Assembly (NCBI GenBank): GCA_900764725.1
Contig: CAAFPB010000130.1
Location: 1 to 5,520 of the forward strand
Source of the DNA: an uncultured Catenibacterium sp.
GTDB lineage: Bacteria > Bacillota_I > Bacilli_A > Erysipelotrichales > Coprobacillaceae
DNA: 5,520 bases
Direction of reading: 5' to 3'
Part shown: piece after piece, positions 1 to 5,342 of the stretch
Numbering within the stretch: the stretch's first letter is position 1
Layout of the letters: each line of letters opens with the position of its first letter
Translations under genes and position numbers: made by a program
Notes under the pieces: generated by a model
Told to the model about the DNA's origin: nothing
The model's input: the letters and a program-made list of their open reading frames with translations, nothing else
Database searches by the model: none

Positions 1-20
1 AATACTAACGTGTATTAAGG

Positions 21-50
21 AAAATAAAAAAAGCCTCACGAATGAGGCTT
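21..50 (-). terminator. Intrinsic terminator of the GH1 gene
   Basis: Read on the minus strand, an 8-bp perfect stem AAGCCTCA/TGAGGCTT with a TTCG tetraloop is followed directly by a U-rich run (TTTTT-A-TTTT). It starts 7 nt past the stop codon of the GH1 gene. This is a textbook rho-independent terminator, so nothing further left is expected to be co-transcribed with that gene. Confidence 0.93.
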
Positions 51-57
51 TAGGATA

Positions 58-1437
58 TTAGTCTAAATCTTCACCGTTAGATTTGAATGCTTTCGCAATC
101 CAATAGAAAGATTTTTTAGGTACTCTTCTTAAGTCTAATAGTTCTTCATCAGTTCTATTAACATATACGAAACCATATCTCTTCGCAATCTGACAGCTAG
201 AAGAAGGAATATCAATAGGACCCCAAGTGATGTAGCCTAAACAGTCAACACCATCTTCAAGAATCGCATTCTTCATTTCCTGGATATGATTACGATGATA
301 TTCAATTCTATAATCATCATCTACAGTATCATTTTCATTTAATGATTCTCTTGCACCCATACCATTTTCTAATACGAAGCAAGGAAGATCATATCTTTCA
401 CTCAAAGTATTCATAACCCATCTGAATCCGATGGCATCCTTTTCCCAACCCCATTCAGTTGCTTCAAGGTGAGGATTCTTTACAACATGCTTTTCGACAA
501 TATCGTTGAAAGGTGTAGTCATATCAAATTCACCTTCAGTAAGTGTATTAGAACGATAATAAGAGAAGCATAAGTAATCACAAGTATACTTTAATAAATC
601 TTCATCTCCTTCTTCAAATACAGGGAACCAGCCTCTGTTTTTTAAGTAAGAAGTATAGTATCTAGGATACTTACCATTAGCTTGTACATAACATACCCAG
701 TCATTTACTAAATCATAAGCCTTCTGACAGAATAGGTTATTCTTTGGAGTATCAGTAGCAGGATAGAAGTTAGTAATAGTAGTCATACCACCAAACTTAG
801 CATCTGGTACTAATTCTCTTAAAGCCTTAACAGCCTTACAATGCGCAATCATGACATTGTGAGCCACCTGGTAAAGATGTTCAGCTTTAGTCTTTCCTTC
901 AGGAATAATTTCTGCATTTGAATAAATTAAGCTACAAGAATGTAGGTTCTGTTCATTAAATGACATCCAATGTTTTACTCTATCACCAAAACGTTCCATA
1001 CATACTCTTGCATAACGATCAAATAAATCTACAACCTTACGTGATGCAAAACCATTATATTCCTTTACTAAATGATAAGGCATATCAAAATGAACTAAAG
1101 TAATCATTGGTGTAATACCATTCGCAATTAATTCATCAATTAAATTATTATAGAACTGTACACCTTCTTCATTTACTTCATCATCTCCATTAGGAATAAT
1201 ACGGCTCCAGGCAATAGAGAAACGGTAGAAGTTGAATCCCATTTCCTTCATTAACTGAATGTCTTCCTTATAACGATGATATTCATCGATTGCGACCTTC
1301 CAGTCAGCATGTCCTTCAGGTGTAGGTCTTACATCATAAATTGATAAACCTTTTCCACCTTCATCCCAGGCACCTTCAGTCTGGAATGATGATACTGAAC
1401 CACCCCAGAAAAAATCTTTTGGTAATTTCTTTTCCAT
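58..1437 (-). CDS. Glycoside hydrolase family 1, probable 6-phospho-beta-glucosidase
   Basis: This 459-aa protein is a full-length GH1 (beta/alpha)8-barrel enzyme of usual size for the family. The N-terminal FFWGG..SSFQTEG signature carries the sugar-binding Gln20; His116 follows in LVHFD. The acid/base Glu162 lies in FNEQN and the nucleophile Glu357 in VLENG. Towards the C-terminus WGPIDIPSSS..IAKRYGF has Ser413, Lys419 and Tyr421 in the S-x5-K-x-Y arrangement that binds the 6-phosphate in phospho-specific members, and the KKSFYW tail is also typical of these. It should therefore cleave cytoplasmic 6-phospho-beta-glucosides, such as cellobiose-6-P or arbutin/salicin-6-P delivered by a PTS, to glucose-6-P plus aglycone. 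No signal peptide is seen. The start is supported by a GAGGAGGA ribosome site (1445-1452) 7 nt upstream. It is divergent from an RpiR regulator. Exact substrate, and so the bglA/bglH/ascB name, cannot be set from sequence; a 6-phospho-beta-galactosidase is less likely. Confidence 0.93.
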   Translation of the reverse strand: MEKKLPKDFFWGGSVSSFQTEGAWDEGGKGLSIYDVRPTPEGHADWKVAIDEYHRYKEDIQLMKEMGFNFYRFSIAWSRIIPNGDDEVNEEGVQFYNNLIDELIANGITPMITLVHFDMPYHLVKEYNGFASRKVVDLFDRYARVCMERFGDRVKHWMSFNEQNLHSCSLIYSNAEIIPEGKTKAEHLYQVAHNVMIAHCKAVKALRELVPDAKFGGMTTITNFYPATDTPKNNLFCQKAYDLVNDWVCYVQANGKYPRYYTSYLKNRGWFPVFEEGDEDLLKYTCDYLCFSYYRSNTLTEGEFDMTTPFNDIVEKHVVKNPHLEATEWGWEKDAIGFRWVMNTLSERYDLPCFVLENGMGARESLNENDTVDDDYRIEYHRNHIQEMKNAILEDGVDCLGYITWGPIDIPSSSCQIAKRYGFVYVNRTDEELLDLRRVPKKSFYWIAKAFKSNGEDLD

Positions 1438-1511
1438 TTATTCGTCCTCCTCAATGGTACGATTCTATTCTCACATAACCATCTTAATAAGTAAATATGT
1501 ACAGATAGAGT

Positions 1512-1540
1512 TTTATTTTTGTTTCAAAAAGGAGTGTTAA
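1512..1540 (-). promoter_or_regulatory. Candidate promoter of the GH1 gene
   Basis: On the minus strand TTAACA (1540-1535, one mismatch to the -35 consensus) is followed after 17 bp by AATAAA (1517-1512, two mismatches to the -10). Transcription would begin near 1505, giving a leader of about 68 nt before the start codon. The palindrome at 1516-1530 lies across the spacer and touches the -10 box, where a repressor could block polymerase. The match is only fair in such AT-rich DNA, and other placements are possible. Confidence 0.35.
1516..1530. promoter_or_regulatory. Operator-like palindrome 1 (TTTTTG-TTT-CAAAAA)
   Basis: A perfect inverted repeat with 6-bp arms and a 3-bp centre lies within the candidate GH1 promoter. 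It contains the word TGTTTCA (1520-1526), which recurs in palindrome 2 exactly 42 bp further on. The arms are mostly A/T, so chance occurrence is possible. It is proposed as a binding site for the adjacent RpiR-type regulator only because of its position. Confidence 0.35.
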
Positions 1541-1552
1541 AAATCATATTTT

Positions 1553-1569
1553 ATGAAAAAATGTTTCAT
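1553..1569. promoter_or_regulatory. Operator-like palindrome 2 (ATGAAA-N5-TTTCAT)
   Basis: A perfect inverted repeat with 6-bp arms and a 5-bp centre ends on the TG of the extended -10 of the regulator's promoter, so a bound protein would compete with polymerase. It includes the second TGTTTCA (1562-1568). It resembles but does not fit a CcpA cre box: the centre is AAATG, one base too long and without the central CG. Autoregulation by the RpiR protein is the natural hypothesis. Confidence 0.4.
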
Positions 1570-1577
1570 GGTATAAT
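1569..1577 (+). promoter_or_regulatory. Extended -10 promoter of the RpiR regulator gene
   Basis: TGGTATAAT gives a consensus TATAAT (1572-1577) preceded by the TGn extension. No good -35 is seen (TTTATG at 16 bp is the best), which extended -10 promoters tolerate. Initiation would fall near 1584, at the first base of the ribosome binding site, so the mRNA leader would be only about 13 nt. It lies downstream of any earlier in-frame start, which argues against those starts. Confidence 0.5.
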
Positions 1578-1583
1578 TGAATC

Positions 1584-1590
1584 AGGTGAT
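1584..1590 (+). promoter_or_regulatory. Ribosome binding site that sets the regulator's start
   Basis: AGGTGAT sits 6 nt before the ATG at 1597. The in-frame TTG at 1519 and ATG at 1561 lack comparable sites and lie upstream of the TATAAT box, and the ATG at 1606 is too far (about 15 nt). The 1597 start is therefore preferred. Confidence 0.7.
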
Positions 1591-1596
1591 AAAACA

Positions 1597-2475
1597 ATGA
1601 GTATAATGACACAATTAGAATTCGCATTAGATTTCACACATGCTGAAGTGGAAATCGCCCATTACATATTAAATCATGGTGAAGATGTATTAAATCTATC
1701 TATTAAAGAACTTGCAAAACGGACCTATACATCTCCTGCAACTATAGTCAGACTTTGTCGTAAGCTAGGGCTAGAAGGCTATAATGACTTTAAGATTAAG
1801 TATTCAGCAGAACTCCAATACACTCTTACTACAACTAAAAGAATAGATGTTAACTTTCCGTTTGGTCCAGAAGATAACTATCCACAAATAGCTTATAAAC
1901 TTGGTACGATGACTAATGAAGTGATAGAAGATACAATTAAACTCATAGACTTTGATGATTTGCGTTATGCAATAGAACTTATGAATCAATATGACTCTAT
2001 AGATATATATGGAAATGGTAATTCAATGCTGGAGGCACTAAGCTTCCAACATAAGATGACGCGTATTGGACGTAATGTGAATATACGTACACTAGAAGGA
2101 GAACAGATTTTCTTAGCATATAACTCTACTCCTAATCATCTTGCAATGATTCTTTCTTATTCAGGAGAAACATCTGAAATCATTCGTATTGCCCAGACTT
2201 TAAAAGAGAAGGGGACAAAGATGATTGTGATCACTTCTCTTGGTGATAATCAATTATCACATTATGGTGATGTAATACTAAGAGTTGGCTCAAGAGAGAA
2301 GATCTTTACTAAAATAGCACCATTTGCCTCAAATCTTTCTATGGATTATATTTTAAACCTTATTTTCTCATGTATATTTCAACGTGATTATAATAGAAAC
2401 TTAGAGAAAAAAGTAAGTTATGATAAAACAAAGGATGCAAGACATCCAGCACGTTCTCCAGTTAATGATATCTAA
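1597..2475 (+). CDS. RpiR/MurR-family transcriptional regulator (HTH plus SIS domain)
   Basis: From the ATG at 1597 the product is 292 aa, normal for the RpiR family. Residues about 1-77 form the N-terminal winged-helix domain, with the helix-turn-helix in IKELAKRTYTSPATIVRLCRKLG (about 36-58). A linker leads to a SIS (sugar isomerase) domain at about 130-260, recognised by DIYGNGNS (136-143) and LSYSGETSEI (186-195), the Ser/Thr-rich loop that binds sugar phosphates. The protein should be a cytoplasmic DNA-binding dimer or tetramer whose affinity changes with a phospho-sugar. Its divergent neighbour, a 6-phospho-beta-glucosidase, is the likely target, and the ligand is then a phospho-beta-glucoside or its breakdown product; this is inference from position. 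Family members may repress or activate, and sequence alone does not tell which. The tail after about residue 270 is polar and probably flexible. No terminator follows, so some read-through into panT is possible. Confidence 0.92.
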   Translation: MSIMTQLEFALDFTHAEVEIAHYILNHGEDVLNLSIKELAKRTYTSPATIVRLCRKLGLEGYNDFKIKYSAELQYTLTTTKRIDVNFPFGPEDNYPQIAYKLGTMTNEVIEDTIKLIDFDDLRYAIELMNQYDSIDIYGNGNSMLEALSFQHKMTRIGRNVNIRTLEGEQIFLAYNSTPNHLAMILSYSGETSEIIRIAQTLKEKGTKMIVITSLGDNQLSHYGDVILRVGSREKIFTKIAPFASNLSMDYILNLIFSCIFQRDYNRNLEKKVSYDKTKDARHPARSPVNDI

Positions 2476-2481
2476 TATATA

Positions 2482-2503
2482 GAAATGTAATGCTTTTCAT
2501 TTC
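2482..2503. repeat. Inverted repeat GAAATG/CATTTC overlapping the panT -35
   Basis: Six-base perfect arms (2482-2487 and 2498-2503) are separated by 10 nt. There is no T-run after it on either strand, so it is a poor terminator for the regulator gene. The right arm covers the last two bases of the TTTTCA -35 box of the panT promoter, so it may instead be a protein-binding site or chance. Confidence 0.3.
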
Positions 2504-2522
2504 CAAAAAATGAGTATATAAT
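2494..2522 (+). promoter_or_regulatory. Sigma-A-like promoter of the panT-coaBC-coaX operon
   Basis: TTTTCA (2494-2499, four of six matches) and a perfect TATAAT (2517-2522) are separated by 17 bp. Initiation is expected near 2529, giving a leader of about 111 nt. With no terminator after the regulator gene, this promoter makes the vitamin operon an independent unit. Confidence 0.65.
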
Positions 2523-2528
2523 GATTTT

Positions 2529-2639
2529 GCTGTGTAGGATATGCCCTGTGGCTACCTATTTAGGAGCTAACTTAATATTCTGCTGGCAAAATTATATTTA
2601 CGTCATATTGCGATAAGCAAATGACAGTGGAGGAAACAA
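2529..2639 (+). ncRNA. Structured 5' leader of panT, candidate cis-regulatory RNA (family not recognised)
   Basis: Two hairpins can be drawn by hand. Hairpin A: UGGCU (2549-2553), bulged A2554, CCU, loop AUUU, AGG, then AGCUA (2565-2569), with a possible second bulged A2570 if G2548 pairs C2571. UGCC (2542-2545) can also pair with GGCA (2585-2588) to enclose it. Hairpin B: GUCAU, bulged A2607, UUGC, loop GAUAA, GCAA, AUGAC (2602-2625), nine pairs ending 3 nt before the GGAGG ribosome site. No T-box AGGGTGG or recognisable core of TPP, FMN, cobalamin, THF, preQ1 or purine riboswitches is present. Two stem-loops with conserved bulged adenosines ahead of a pantothenate gene recall the published pan RNA motif, but its consensus cannot be checked here. 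Control could be exerted on the ribosome site, which is free in this fold. Confidence 0.45.
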
Positions 2640-3239
2640 ATGAATAACAAAAAAACAAAGAATCTCACATTGCTTGCATTATTTATTGCGATTGAAGCAG
2701 TTATGGTCATGGTACCGTTTTTAGGATTTATCCCTATTGGACCTTTAAGAGCAACATTGCTTCATGTTCCAGTTATTATTGCAGCTATTGTATTAGGTAC
2801 TAAACAAGGATGTCTTATTGGACTTGTATTTGGTTTATCTTCTTTATTAATGAACACTATGCAGCCAACTGTTACATCTTTCGTATTCTCACCATTTATT
2901 AGTGGTTCAGTACTTAGTGCTATTATTGCGATTGTTCCAAGAGTGATGATTGGGTTTGTATCAGGCTCTGTTTATCAGTTGCTTAAAAATAAACAGCAGA
3001 CTATTGCGACAGCAGTGGCTGCATTCCTAGGTGCTTTAACAAATACAGTACTTGTATTAGGTGGTATCTGGGCTTTATTTGGTACATCTTATGCTAAAGC
3101 AATTGGACAGGATGCAAGTAAACTTGGAAGTTATTTCTTAGCAGTATCAAGTACACAGAGTTTACTTGAAGCTTTTGTAGGTGTTGTGATTGTTGTTATA
3201 GTAACAAAACCTCTCTTCGCTTTAATGAAGCGTGGATAA
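2640..3239 (+). CDS. panT: ECF transporter S component, probable pantothenate-specific PanT
   Basis: This 199-aa, very hydrophobic protein has about six membrane segments (roughly residues 9-28, 34-52, 55-72, 88-113, 121-146 and 163-190) and short basic ends, the size and shape of an ECF S component. Its first helix carries the AxxxA pattern (Ala13/Ala17 in LLALFIAIEA) that packs against the EcfT scaffold in this class. It would bind pantothenate (vitamin B5) in the membrane and bring it in with ATP energy from a shared EcfA/A'/T module, which is not encoded here, as expected for group II ECF systems. Substrate is assigned mainly from context: the next two genes act directly on pantothenate and phosphopantothenate. 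The ATG follows GGAGG (2629-2633) by 6 nt. Without the context another vitamin S component (e.g. FolT-like) would be hard to exclude. Confidence 0.87.
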   Translation: MNNKKTKNLTLLALFIAIEAVMVMVPFLGFIPIGPLRATLLHVPVIIAAIVLGTKQGCLIGLVFGLSSLLMNTMQPTVTSFVFSPFISGSVLSAIIAIVPRVMIGFVSGSVYQLLKNKQQTIATAVAAFLGALTNTVLVLGGIWALFGTSYAKAIGQDASKLGSYFLAVSSTQSLLEAFVGVVIVVIVTKPLFALMKRG

Positions 3240-3267
3240 TTTATAAATGAAAAGAGGGTATTAATAG

Positions 3268-4452
3268 ATGAAGAAATTGATTATTGGGATTACTGGTTCA
3301 ATTGCAGCCTTCAAAACTGTTCAATTCATCAGTGATCTAGTGAAAGAAAAATATGAAATTGAAGTCATGCTGACACCAAGTGCCGCAAAGTTTGTCACAC
3401 CAACTTCTATTTCTGCTCTCACTAAGAAGAAAACATATATTGATGTATTTGATGATGATCCAGGATGTATTACACATGTAGATATTGTCAAGAATGCTGA
3501 TTTATTTATGATTGTACCAGCAAGTGCAACAACAATTGCGAAATGTGCCAATGGGATTGCGGACAATATGTTAACAGCTGCTTTTTTAGCTGCCACTTGT
3601 CCTAAACTTATAGCGCCAGCTATGAATGTACATATGTATGAAAATAAAGCCACACAGCGTAATATCCAGACTTTAAAGGATGATGGTGTCTTATTTGTAG
3701 AACCAGCTGTAGGACTTCTTGCCTGTGGCGATACAGGTAAAGGTAAACTTGCAGACTATGATCATCTACATTTAATGATGGAATATGCACTCAGTGATCA
3801 TCCGTTACAAGGTAAAAAGGTATTAGTTACTGCAGGACCAACTCAGGAATCTTTAGATCCTGTACGTTTTCTTACAAACCATTCATCTGGTAAAATGGGA
3901 TACTCAATTGCTCGTGCTGCATTTGTATTAGGTGCCAAGGTTAGATTAATTCATGGCCCTACATCATTAAAACCAGTACCTTATATTATCAATCAATCTA
4001 TTACAAGTGCCCAGGACTTATTTGAATGTGTAAAAAGACATCATACACATTATGATTATATTATTATGTCAGCTGCAGTAGCTGACTATACACCTGTAGA
4101 AACATCTACAGAAAAGATTAAGAAAAATGACAATGAGCTTACTCTTAAGTTGAAAAAAAATCCAGATATTCTTGATTATATAGGGCATCATCAAGTTGAA
4201 CATCAAGTGATATGTGGATTTGCGATGGAAACACAAGATTTAATTGAAAATGCCTCAAAAAAATTAAATAAAAAACAATGTGATCTGATTATTGCGAACC
4301 ATCTTAAAACAGAAGGGGCAGGGTTTCAGGGTGATACAAATGTTGTCACTATTATTACTCATGACTCTATGAAGGATATCGATAAGATGTCTAAATCAGA
4401 TTTAAGCTATATTATCTTAAAAGAATGTATGAAAATAGGAGCAAAGAAATAA
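3268..4452 (+). CDS. coaBC: Bifunctional phosphopantothenoylcysteine decarboxylase / phosphopantothenate-cysteine ligase
   Basis: The 394-aa protein has the complete CoaBC (Dfp) layout. The N-terminal flavoprotein (CoaC, about 1-175) shows GITGSIAAFK for FMN binding, catalytic His70 in THVDI, the PAMN motif (117-120) and the reactive Cys153 in LACGDTGKG on the substrate lid. The CoaB half (about 183-394) starts at KKVLVTAGPT and has FLTNHSSGKMG (201-211), SAAVADY (268-274), the KIKK lysines (283-286) and CGFAMET (316-322), matching the nucleotide and acyl-phosphate site. It joins 4'-phosphopantothenate to cysteine using CTP (the usual bacterial donor), then decarboxylates the product to 4'-phosphopantetheine; it acts in the cytoplasm. 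The start has GAGGG (3254-3258) 9 nt upstream. It begins 28 nt after panT and ends 2 nt before coaX, so all three are one operon. No key residue seems to be missing. Confidence 0.96.
   Translation: MKKLIIGITGSIAAFKTVQFISDLVKEKYEIEVMLTPSAAKFVTPTSISALTKKKTYIDVFDDDPGCITHVDIVKNADLFMIVPASATTIAKCANGIADNMLTAAFLAATCPKLIAPAMNVHMYENKATQRNIQTLKDDGVLFVEPAVGLLACGDTGKGKLADYDHLHLMMEYALSDHPLQGKKVLVTAGPTQESLDPVRFLTNHSSGKMGYSIARAAFVLGAKVRLIHGPTSLKPVPYIINQSITSAQDLFECVKRHHTHYDYIIMSAAVADYTPVETSTEKIKKNDNELTLKLKKNPDILDYIGHHQVEHQVICGFAMETQDLIENASKKLNKKQCDLIIANHLKTEGAGFQGDTNVVTIITHDSMKDIDKMSKSDLSYIILKECMKIGAKK
4437..4441 (+). promoter_or_regulatory. Likely ribosome binding site of coaX inside the coaBC end
   Basis: AGGAG lies within the last codons of coaBC, 13 nt before the ATG at 4455. 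The gap is longer than optimal, but the coaBC stop is only 2 nt from that ATG, so translational coupling can supply ribosomes. It lies downstream of the alternative in-frame ATG at 4425, so it cannot serve that start. Confidence 0.5.
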
Positions 4453-4454
4453 GA

Positions 4455-5231
4455 ATGCTATTGGTTATAGATATCGGTAATACAAATATTACTATTGGTG
4501 TTTACAAAGAAAATCATTTAGTAGGTCGTTTTCGTATGACTACACGTATGGAACGTACTTCAGATGAATATGGCTTAATGCTTCATTCATACCTTCAAGC
4601 ATCTCATTTAAATGTAGAAGATGTGAAAGATGTTATTATTAGTTCAGTTGTACCAAAAATCAACTATTCTTTCTCAAGTTCCATTATTAAATACTTTCAT
4701 ATTAGACCATTATTTGTTGGCCCAGGTGTAAAAACAGGTATCAACATTCAGATTGATCATACATCTACTCTTGGATCAGACCGTTTAGTAGATGCGGCAG
4801 GGGCTTATTATACTTATGGTGGTCCATGTTTAGTTATTGATTTTGGTACAGCGACTACTTATGATGTAATCACAGAAAAAGGTGTTTTCATTGGTGGTGT
4901 GATTGCACCAGGTATTGGTATTGAAGCAGGTGTTCTTTCATCTATGGCTGCTCAGCTTCCAGAAATTGAATTGGTTAAACCACAGCGTATTATTGCGAAA
5001 AATACTGTTACTGCAATGCAGGCTGGAGTTGTTTATGGCTATATTGGTAAGACTGAATATATTATCAAGAAGATTAAGGAAGAATATGGGCAGAATCTAA
5101 AAGTTGTATCTACAGGTGGTTTAGGTAAGCTTATTGCGAAAGAAACTGAATTAATTGATATTTATGATCAGGAACTTACATTTAAAGGTCTAAAGATCAT
5201 ATATGATAAAAACAAGAAGGATCGTCACTGA
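4455..5231 (+). CDS. coaX: Type III pantothenate kinase
   Basis: From the ATG at 4455 the protein is 258 aa, the usual CoaX length, and opens with MLLVIDIGNTN as in most family members; an in-frame ATG at 4425 would add ten atypical residues. It is an ASKHA-fold kinase. Asp6 in DIGNTN is in the phosphate loop, GPGVKTG (89-95) and GSDR (107-110, Asp109 as the expected catalytic base) form the pantothenate site, and DFGTATTYD (129-137) the second phosphate/cation loop; GGVIAPG (147-153) and STGGLG (219-224) are also typical. It phosphorylates pantothenate to 4'-phosphopantothenate, the first step of CoA synthesis. Family enzymes need a monovalent cation and are not inhibited by CoA, unlike type I CoaA. 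Translation is probably coupled to coaBC. The last codons and the stop lie in the terminator stem-loop. Confidence 0.96.
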   Translation: MLLVIDIGNTNITIGVYKENHLVGRFRMTTRMERTSDEYGLMLHSYLQASHLNVEDVKDVIISSVVPKINYSFSSSIIKYFHIRPLFVGPGVKTGINIQIDHTSTLGSDRLVDAAGAYYTYGGPCLVIDFGTATTYDVITEKGVFIGGVIAPGIGIEAGVLSSMAAQLPEIELVKPQRIIAKNTVTAMQAGVVYGYIGKTEYIIKKIKEEYGQNLKVVSTGGLGKLIAKETELIDIYDQELTFKGLKIIYDKNKKDRH

Positions 5232-5244
5232 TCCTTCATTTTTT
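5216..5244 (+). terminator. Intrinsic terminator of the panT-coaBC-coaX operon, overlapping the coaX stop
   Basis: An 8-bp perfect stem GAAGGATC (5216-5223) / GATCCTTC (5230-5237) with a 6-nt loop is followed by A and six T. The coaX TGA (5229-5231) spans loop and stem, so a ribosome finishing coaX would cover the hairpin while it forms. Further CCTTCA-T7 units follow immediately (see repeat). Confidence 0.87.
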
Positions 5245-5290
5245 CCTTCATTTTTTTCGCAAATCTTCCTTCATTTTTTTCGCAAATCTT
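5245..5290. repeat. Two perfect 23-bp tandem repeats derived from the terminator tail
   Basis: The units 5245-5267 and 5268-5290 are identical. Each starts CCTTCA followed by seven T, then CGCAAATCTT. The terminator's own 3' arm and tail (5233-5244, CCTTCA plus six T) match the first 12 bases of the unit, making a third, partial copy. This looks like slippage or duplication of the terminator tail. It sits between the coaX terminator and the tRNA promoter. Confidence 0.9.
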
Positions 5291-5291
5291 A

Positions 5292-5320
5292 TTGACACAT
5301 ATATTATTATTTGCTATTAT
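5292..5320 (+). promoter_or_regulatory. Strong promoter of the tRNA-Gly genes
   Basis: A perfect TTGACA (5292-5297), a 17-bp spacer and TATTAT (5315-5320) preceded by TGC, an extended -10. Initiation is expected near 5327, about 22 nt before the first tRNA. Such a near-consensus promoter is usual for stable RNA operons. No typical GC-rich stringent discriminator is obvious. Confidence 0.8.
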
Positions 5321-5325
5321 AAATG

Positions 5326-5342
5326 AGCACTCCTCGAGTGTT
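5326..5342 (+). other. Hairpin at the 5' end of the pre-tRNA leader
   Basis: CACTC (5328-5332) and GAGTG (5336-5340) pair perfectly around a 3-nt CTC loop, with G5327-U5341 and A5326-U5342 able to extend the stem to 7 bp. It starts at the predicted transcription start and ends 6 nt before the first tRNA. There is no U-run after it, so it is not a terminator. It might protect the leader's 5' end or affect RNase P cleavage. Confidence 0.5.

Noticed and set aside
1553..1569. CcpA cre site upstream of the regulator
   Set aside because: The arms resemble cre, but the centre is AAATG rather than a four-base centre with CG, so the spacing does not fit.
1519..1596. N-terminal extension of the RpiR regulator from TTG at 1519 (or ATG at 1561)
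   Set aside because: The extension has no family resemblance, contains the operator-like palindrome and TATAAT box, and lacks a well-placed ribosome site; ATG 1597 has AGGTGAT at 6 nt.
1804..1989. Short minus-strand open frame within the regulator gene
   Set aside because: Antisense to the linker region of the regulator, with no recognisable domain and no ribosome site that I could see.
2529..2639. Known vitamin riboswitch (TPP, FMN, cobalamin, THF, preQ1) or T-box in the panT leader
   Set aside because: None of their core motifs (e.g. CTGAGA, the FMN-type AGGG/GGCGGT blocks, T-box AGGGTGG) is present; kept only as an unclassified structured leader.
3321..3653. Open frame on the minus strand inside coaBC
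   Set aside because: It lies entirely antisense to well-conserved CoaC coding sequence, with no family signature or promoter context: a shadow frame.
4425..4454. Earlier in-frame ATG of coaX at 4425
   Set aside because: It would add ten residues before the conserved MLLVIDIGNTN start, overlap coaBC and leave AGGAG downstream of the start.
4903..5100. Short plus-strand open frame inside coaX
   Set aside because: Out-of-frame shadow of conserved CoaX sequence; low-complexity Leu-rich product.
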